Shown here one piece after another: positions 58,424 to 64,000 of a DNA stretch of 64,000 nt (the first letter of the stretch is position 1; each line of letters opens with the position of its first letter). Source of the stretch: Charina bottae. Lineage: Eukaryota; Chordata; Lepidosauria; Squamata; Charinaidae. Position numbers and translations under genes: made by a program. Where the stretch lies: the NCBI GenBank assembly GCA_023362775.1, contig JALMGJ010000001.1:96213501-96277500 (forward strand), given 5' to 3'. The notes beneath the pieces were generated by a model that was not told the origin of the DNA, searched no databases, and saw only the letters and a list, made by a program, of their open reading frames with translations.

Positions 58424-59012
58424 GGGACCAAATATGTGCTAATATTCAAAAGATCCTTAAAGTGGACTTACAAAAAAAACCAGAACTGTTTCTCTTGAGA
58501 CTGATGGAGAAACAGCTCAAGAAACAACATGGGACTTTGCTTTTATATACAGCAGCAAGACTTTTATATGCACAGAGATGGAAAGATCCACAAATACCTA
58601 CAGTGGAGGACTGGATTATCAAACTGATGGAGCTGGCCCAAATGGCCAAGTTAACAGCACTGATAGGAGAAAATACTGTTTCTGGATTTGTTTCTACTTG
58701 GCAACCACTTTTAGACTACTTGCTTGTGTCAGAAAATAATGAAGTTTTGATTTTGGGCTTTAATGATTAAATGGTTTGATTTGATAGAAATAATGTTACC
58801 AAGGTTTAACTAATCATAAGAGATTATATTTGCAAATGTATTCGTATCTGTATTGGAGAAGGTCGGAAGTCACTTTCTGTTTCTGTTCTCTGTCTGTTCT
58901 GCACTTTTAGTTTTTCTTGTTTCTTTAGTTCTGAACTCTATCTTTTCTATATTCTATCTTTTGTATTTTAATTATATTCTGAAAATTAATAAAGTTCTTT
59001 ATTTAAAAAAAG
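58424..59012 (+). mobile_element. L1 LINE 3' end, 5'-truncated
   Basis: The frame up to 58770 encodes the ORF2 C-terminus (TAARLLYAQRWKDPQIPTVE, IIKLMELAQMAKLTALI). It is followed by a 3' UTR and AATTAATAAAG before a short A-tract. Direct repeats of about 60 bp lie on both sides (from GACAAAGTCTAG to TGGACTTCAATT). Confidence 0.75.
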
Positions 59013-59017
59013 ACAAA

Positions 59018-59196
59018 GTCTAGACCAGCGTTTCTCAACCTTGGGCACTTTCAGATGTGTGGACTTCAATTGCTGGCTGGGGAATTCTGGGAGTTGAAGT
59101 CCACACATCTGAAAGTGGCCAAGCTGGCTGGGGAATTCTGGGAGTTGAAGTCCACACATCTGAAAGTGGCCAAGGTTGAGAAACACTGATCTAGAC
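59018..59196. mobile_element. hAT foldback element, family A, with duplicated right arm
   Basis: Element 59026-59188 has one left arm and two consecutive right arms (GGGAGTTGAAGTCCAC twice). Flanks GTCTAGAC and ATCTAGAC match at 7 of 8 positions. Confidence 0.85.
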
Positions 59197-59229
59197 AGTT
59201 CAACTACCAGTTTTAATGGCTGGTCATTT

Positions 59230-59491
59230 CTTTAGCCCAGGGGTGGGGAACCTTTGTTCTGCCAAGGGCCATTTGGATATTTATAACTGGAGACCAGGGG
59301 GGTGGGGGCGGGGTTTCTGGGATTTCCGCAGACCGGGGGCCGGATTTTGCGGGCGGGAGCCAATCACAAGCACTGGGGGGCGGGGTTTGTGGGCGGGAAC
59401 CAATCACGTGGAAGGGACGGGGTTTGCAGGCGGGAGCCCCGCGGGCCACATAAGGCCCGCGGGCCTGACATTGCCCACCCCTGCTTTAGCC
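59230..59491. mobile_element. hAT (Charlie-like) element, family C, perfect target duplication
   Basis: CAGGGGTGGGGAAC at 59238, ending CCCACCCCTG at 59483. CTTTAGCC is exactly duplicated at 59230-59237 and 59484-59491. Opposite interior orientation to the copy at 48.9 kb. Confidence 0.92.
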
Positions 59492-60003
59492 CAACAAGGA
59501 CTAAAGTCTTAAATAGTCCAAAAGTTTTAAATAGTCTTCTGGAGTCCCAAACTTGTATGATAAGCCCCCAAGAGGTCCCAGAGACCCTGATAGATTAGTA
59601 GGCCATCCAGGTATCTCTGGCAGCTGCTTGTCAGAGGGAAAAAGCCAAAAGCAGACTTGGTGAAAGAAAGATTTCTTGAGTCAAGCTCAGCTGTTGATGG
59701 GTACATTGGAGGCCCTGTGAAAAGGAGACCCAACCCAAAGATGAAATGCAAGAAAGGAAGCCTGGGTGAATCAGAGGGCCTCCCTGCAAGGTGTTTTGCT
59801 TTCTGCCGCCAATCCTGTCTTTGCCTGCCAGTCTGCTCTGAAACCGAGTGTCACGGCAGACAACCAGCTGGAATTCAGTTCAAGGCTCGTTTCCCATTTG
59901 CCCTGTATAGCAAACCTCCATTTCTCACAAATGCCATCTCAACAAACAAAGAAAAAAGAGAGGATGGTACGAGGGTAGGGCAGGTTGAGAGTCCGTTGGT
60001 GAC

Positions 60004-60090
60004 GCCCCACCCCTGCTTGAGCTAACACAGCCCGCCCAGGTGACAGGACAGTTATAAATCAGCTCAGAGCTTTGGGTGCTTCACCTGCTT
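60004..60090 (+). promoter_or_regulatory. CLDN3 core promoter with TATA box
   Basis: TATAAA at 60053-60058, with GCCCCACCCC (60004-60013) and CCCGCCC (60031-60037) Sp1/KLF-like boxes upstream. Transcription would start near 60085, giving a 5' UTR of about 80 bp before the CLDN3 ATG. Confidence 0.75.
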
Positions 60091-60167
60091 CGCTTGAAAC
60101 CTCACGACTAGAAAGCAGCAGACTGCACCACAGTTTGGAAGGTAGTAGCTGACTTGACGGCGCCAAA

Positions 60168-60812
60168 ATGTCGATGGGTTTGGAGATCGGTGGTGTAGCC
60201 CTAGCTGTCCTGGGCTTGATCGGCACCATCTTGTGTTGCGGGTTGCCTATGTGGAAGGTGACCGCCTTCATCGGCTACAACATCGTCACTGCGCAGTTCA
60301 CCTGGGAAGGGCTATGGATGGACTGCGTGGCCCAGAGCACTGGCCAGATGCAATGCAAAGTCTATGATTCCATGCTGGCATTGCAACCGGACCTACAGGC
60401 TGCTCGGGCCTTAATCGTCATTGCCATTGTCCTCGGGGTGATGGGGATACTCATCTTCCTGATGGGAGCACAGTGCACTCGCTGCATTGAGGATGAAACT
60501 ACAAAGGCCAAGGTCACCATCGTCTCTGGGGTCATCTTCCTGCTGACTGGCCTCTTGATTCTCATTCCTGTCTCCTGGTCTGCCAATCAAATTGTCCGCA
60601 ATTTCTACAATCCATCAGTCCCAGAGCCCCTGAAACGGGAGATAGGAGCTGCACTCTACATTGGTTGGGCAGCAGCAATCCTTTTTCTTTTCGGGGGAGG
60701 CTTGCTCTGCTGTACTTGCCCCCCCAAGGAGGAGAAGTACAGACCCACAAACTTGGTCTACTCTGCACCCAAGTCTACTGCGCTGAGTTACGACAAGAAG
60801 AACTATGTATGA
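60168..60812 (+). CDS. CLDN3: Claudin-3
   Basis: Four-pass tight-junction protein of 214 residues (human 220), single exon. It starts MSMGLEI, the CLDN3 N-terminus. The claudin signature W29, GLW, C..C is complete, with ECL1 [26 protein letters not shown] after TM2 keeps both cysteines. ECL2 is [15 protein letters not shown]4 is followed by [12 protein letters not shown], and the tail is [18 protein letters not shown] with the PDZ ligand YV and the CLDN3-type YSAP motif. In mammals CLDN3 is a sealing claudin of epithelia. Differences from the common pattern: TM1 has LGLIG where most have LGWLG, and D replaces N in WMNC. A TATA promoter lies 110 bp upstream. Convergent with nothing in the window; it faces away from CLDN4. 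Confidence 0.96.
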   Translation: MSMGLEIGGVALAVLGLIGTILCCGLPMWKVTAFIGYNIVTAQFTWEGLWMDCVAQSTGQMQCKVYDSMLALQPDLQAARALIVIAIVLGVMGILIFLMGAQCTRCIEDETTKAKVTIVSGVIFLLTGLLILIPVSWSANQIVRNFYNPSVPEPLKREIGAALYIGWAAAILFLFGGGLLCCTCPPKEEKYRPTNLVYSAPKSTALSYDKKNYV

Positions 60813-62180
60813 GGTGGCAGACCACTCCCATGGTTGTACTGTAAGTGTTGCAAGCCTACCAGGTTTTGTTAAATTCATCTTTGCTTGCTCAAGAAGAAGA
60901 AAAACTTCTGCCAAGATTTATTCTCAGATTCAGTGAGAATTTGTACAGTGATGGTCTGTGACTCCCTTCTCACGGAGTTCCTAAGAAGGGGAAGGAACTT
61001 GCCTGGCCCCGTTTTTCTTTTTGTGGATATTGTTTGCCTCTGATCTAAACCACTCTCAGACTTTCATCAAGGACTTGGCCGGAGAGATCCCATGCATATT
61101 GCTCAAGCTTGGCCTTCAGTCCCTCCCCTAAGACTGATAAGGGGTCAAAATGACTGCAGACGGTTAGTATAAACCTGGAAGGGTCAAGTGGACTGCTTCT
61201 TTGAACAATGATATCTGTGCTGTTGGATCCCCCCCAAAAATATTTGGATATCTGTGTTTTCTACCCATTTGTAGTTTCTAAAGGGGAACCCCTCAAGCGA
61301 TGGGGGAGGAATATGATCATTTCCTGGACATGGGGATGAGGACAATGTCAGCACTTGGGGTGGCTGGACTGTTATTGAATGGGTGGTATGTTCGCCACCG
61401 TGAGTTATTTATAAAAATAATAAAAGTGGGATAGAAAATAAATAAATACTCCAAAATAAATCAGTAAAAAGTGGCAGAGTGTGCCTTCTTTCCCTGAAGT
61501 TTTGTCTGCATTTGCACAACATGCTAAGAGTGTTTAGCTTTAATCATGGTTAGTTTGGGAGGTTATTGTGTTGCACAAACCCAACCTAATTGGTTAGTTT
61601 ATGATTCAATACATATTTGAACCTAGGGAAATGGTTTAATTCAGTACCCAAGTGAAGTGTGTTGGGAGAACACAACCAATGAGCCTTTCCCACACTGAAC
61701 CATGAGTCCTGTATTTGAGAAGGGGGAACGGCTGTCTGAGGAAATCCGGCAGCCAAGTCTGAGCATTCGAGCATGGGAATTTGCCCAGTTGAGGAATAAA
61801 GATGGCTGATACTCTTCCTCTTCTAATTCTGAGTTCTTTAGAGTGAGGGCAGGGTCCCCGCTTCCCACAGTCAGGAAACAGCCAGCCATGAAGGTACTGC
61901 CCCTTGAACAGCATGTTGGCAGCACCTGGTGGAAGGAAGAGAGATCAAGAACTGCCAGTGGCCCCTCAAGCCAAATAAAGTTCATCTCCAGACATTCTGG
62001 TCCTCAGGAATCTTTTCCCAATCTTCTTCTCCAAGATGACACAGAGAGGCAATGGGCTGTGTGCAGGGGTGGGGGGAATTTTGTTATACATAGTTGAGGG
62101 CAAGCATGATTCCCTCTCTTCTTCTGTGTATATAGTAAGTTACATTGTGTTTCCTTCTTTCTTCCCCCCAATAAAACTGT
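60813..62180 (+). other. CLDN3 3' UTR and downstream region
   Basis: Candidate AATAAA signals are at about 61436 (within a SINE 3'-end piece, 61385-61447), 61794, 61974 and 62169. The first would give a 3' UTR of about 0.6 kb. A dispersed-repeat copy (GCACAACATGCTAAG, later GTGTTGGGAGAACACAACC) lies at about 61510-61680. Confidence 0.5.
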
Positions 62181-63569
62181 TTGAGAAACCCAACCAAATC
62201 TTGCATGCTTGATTATTTGGGAGCTGGCAAATTCCATCCTCTTGGGAACAGTGAGCTGTACTGGCAAGTCCCAAAGAGATCCATCTTTCTCTGCTGGTGA
62301 ACATTTTGTTCCTTTTGCTCCACAAGTTGGTTTTGTCATTGTTATCTTTTCTGCAGTGTTCTCCCCCCCCCCTCGGCAACATAAACAATACTTTGCTTGT
62401 TTTATGCTCATAACCCTGCCAAGAGTCAAGAAACCATTGGGGGCTTGACAGAAGCCAATTTTTTGTTTAAAAATATGAGCTCAACCCTGAACGTGGCCAA
62501 CAGCAACGTCGTGAACATTCTGGAACTGGGAGACAAAATTGTGTACAGTTTGCACAAACTGTTAGAAATGGATTTTCATAATGTTAGTTTGTACTGGACC
62601 GAGAGTACTCCACAGGAGACTTATGAATAAGGTAAAATGAGGAGATTAAGTGGTAAGGATAATGGAATAGATAGTCATAGGGGATAAGCTTCTCCTATTC
62701 CAAGTCACACTAGAACAGAGTAGTTGTGTGAAAACAGAATGGAAAAATTGGATATAAAACTATGTTAATAATGTCAGTCAGTAAGTTCAGTCAATAAGTT
62801 ACAAAGAAAGTCCATTTCACACACAAAAATGTAAATTAATCTGCAGAACCCACTGTCACAAGATCCAGTGATGGCCAGCCAGATGACTTTAACAAGGCTT
62901 GATAAAACTTGGAGAATGAGGACAGATCTACCAGTGAACATTGGCCATGCTGGCTAAATGGGAACATCCATTTGCAGAGGCAAACTGCTTCTGGATATCT
63001 AAAATACTGGGAGCAGATGTCAGTGAAAGAGGCCATCATTTGCCCTGCTCACAAGTTGCTCAGGGACACACTTAACTAGATGGAACCAATTTTGCCCAAA
63101 CACAGTTCTTAGCCATTCTTCTAAAAATAGAGTCACTCAGAAATAATATATTAAATTAGACTATGCAGACATGTTGGTGAGTACATGGAGAAGGCACTTG
63201 GATTTATCACAACAAGCATCAGCTCAGGTTATTCTCTCACAAACTCAATTTGTGTAACTATATGCAAGCTCTTTTACCTTAGGACAGCCATCCGAGTTCA
63301 AAGTCATGGAAACACCTCCTATGCCTTTGGTCTTTGCACCCTTGGGTTACCTGAGTCACAAGAATCCACCCCCCCCCCAGTTCAAAGCATATTGCCTGTT
63401 ACTGAGGCATGATCAGAAGCAACCATGAAAACTGGCTACACTATGCAGTGAAGCAAAATGGGAGACAAATATACCCCCCCCAAATCACTGGGTTGACAGT
63501 TTGGATTTCATACCTCTGAATGAGAAGTCCTGCTCTACATACGTGGGGCAGAGAAGCATGCCCATCACT
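62181..63569. other. Region downstream of CLDN3
   Basis: Contains an exon-like frame to 62630 (see findings); nothing else recognisable. C-runs at 62366 and 63370. Confidence 0.35.
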
Positions 63570-63832
63570 TTCTAGGGCAGTGGTTCTTAAACTGTTTGAC
63601 CCAATTACCCCTTTTCCTGGTCTTGAATAATGTCATTACCCTCAGAAAAAACAACAACAGATTCTGTTGTTTCACACATGTGTCTCAGCAGCATCAGTCC
63701 CAAACTGGATCCTCGACTCGCAAACAAGCAATTACAAATTGCTCCATTACCCCCAGCATATGCCCTAATTACCCCCTTGGGTAATTACCCCCACACACAC
63801 ACACACACAGTTTAAAAACCACTGTTTTAGGC
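63570..63832. mobile_element. hAT element, family F (CAGTGGTTCTTAAACTG termini)
   Basis: Element 63578-63824: CAGTGGTTCTTAAACTG is opposed by CAGTTTAAAAACCACTG. Flanks TTCTAGGG and TTTTAGGC match at 6 of 8 positions. The interior repeats AATTACCCC words and a CA tract. Confidence 0.82.
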
Positions 63833-64000
63833 CATATTCATTCCAGGATTTACTTATACTGTATTTTTTTAAAAAAAAAAATCCAAACTACATTATGAAG
63901 TTTAGCCCAGGACTTTATTGCTTATAAGAAAAGCTTCCAAAGCACAATATTGTCCTCATGTTTGGATTGGAAACCCATCCCCAACCTCGCAATTTGCAAG

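Noticed and set aside
58342..58770. Domesticated gene from the 142-codon frame
   Set aside because: It is the L1 ORF2 C-terminus fused by chance to a hAT arm, directly followed by the L1 3' UTR and A-tract.
1..64000. CRISPR arrays, operons, ribosome-binding sites, rRNA genes
   Set aside because: Vertebrate nuclear sequence; repeats are microsatellites and transposons, and no rRNA similarity was seen.

Overview
The window is vertebrate nuclear DNA, almost certainly from a squamate reptile (lizard or snake; I cannot narrow it further). The evidence is intron-split genes with canonical splice sites, tRNA-headed SINEs ending in a BovB-like tail (Sauria-SINE type), several BovB (RTE) LINE 3' ends, CR1, L2 and L1 fragments, and many short non-autonomous hAT elements with intact 8-bp target duplications. 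Most of the 64 kb is intergenic or intronic and repeat-rich.

Genes, left to right: (1) a TMEM270 (WBSCR28) homologue on the minus strand, with two solid exons (10600-~10994 and 7322-7588) and one weak candidate first exon near 11.4 kb; (2) METTL27 (WBSCR27), a five-exon SAM-dependent methyltransferase-like gene on the plus strand (14074-21793, 231 codons), behind a GC-rich promoter; (3) an extra claudin on the minus strand (26694-27341); (4) CLDN4 on the minus strand (33808-34437); (5) CLDN3 on the plus strand (60168-60812) behind a clear TATA box. Order and orientation match the human 7q11.23 (Williams-Beuren) block read in reverse, ELN-TMEM270-METTL27-CLDN4-CLDN3, with one additional claudin between METTL27 and CLDN4. 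ELN would be expected off the left edge.

The three intronless claudins encode four-pass tight-junction proteins with the W-GLW-C-C signature and C-terminal PDZ ligands. They differ at informative sites: CLDN4 ends in FV instead of YV, CLDN3 lacks the usual TM1 tryptophan, and the extra claudin lacks part of the juxtamembrane cysteine set. METTL27 and TMEM270 are divergently arranged, separated by about 3 kb.

Between genes: 1-7.3 kb is a mosaic of SINE, CR1, L2 and RTE-type fragments plus a (TA)n(CA)n tract. 7.6-10.6 kb is TMEM270 intron 2. 17.7-21.6 kb is METTL27 intron 4. 35.3-36.2 kb is a long inverted repeat with a hAT element at its centre. 40.5-41.1 kb is a cluster of polypyrimidine, polypurine and AAT microsatellites. 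44.7-45.5, 48.9-50.0, 51.4-52.0, 54.5-55.3 and 58.4-59.2 kb hold LINE and SINE insertions. At least six hAT-like short families recur; one of them carries the core YY1-type motif AAGATGGC in inverted pairs.
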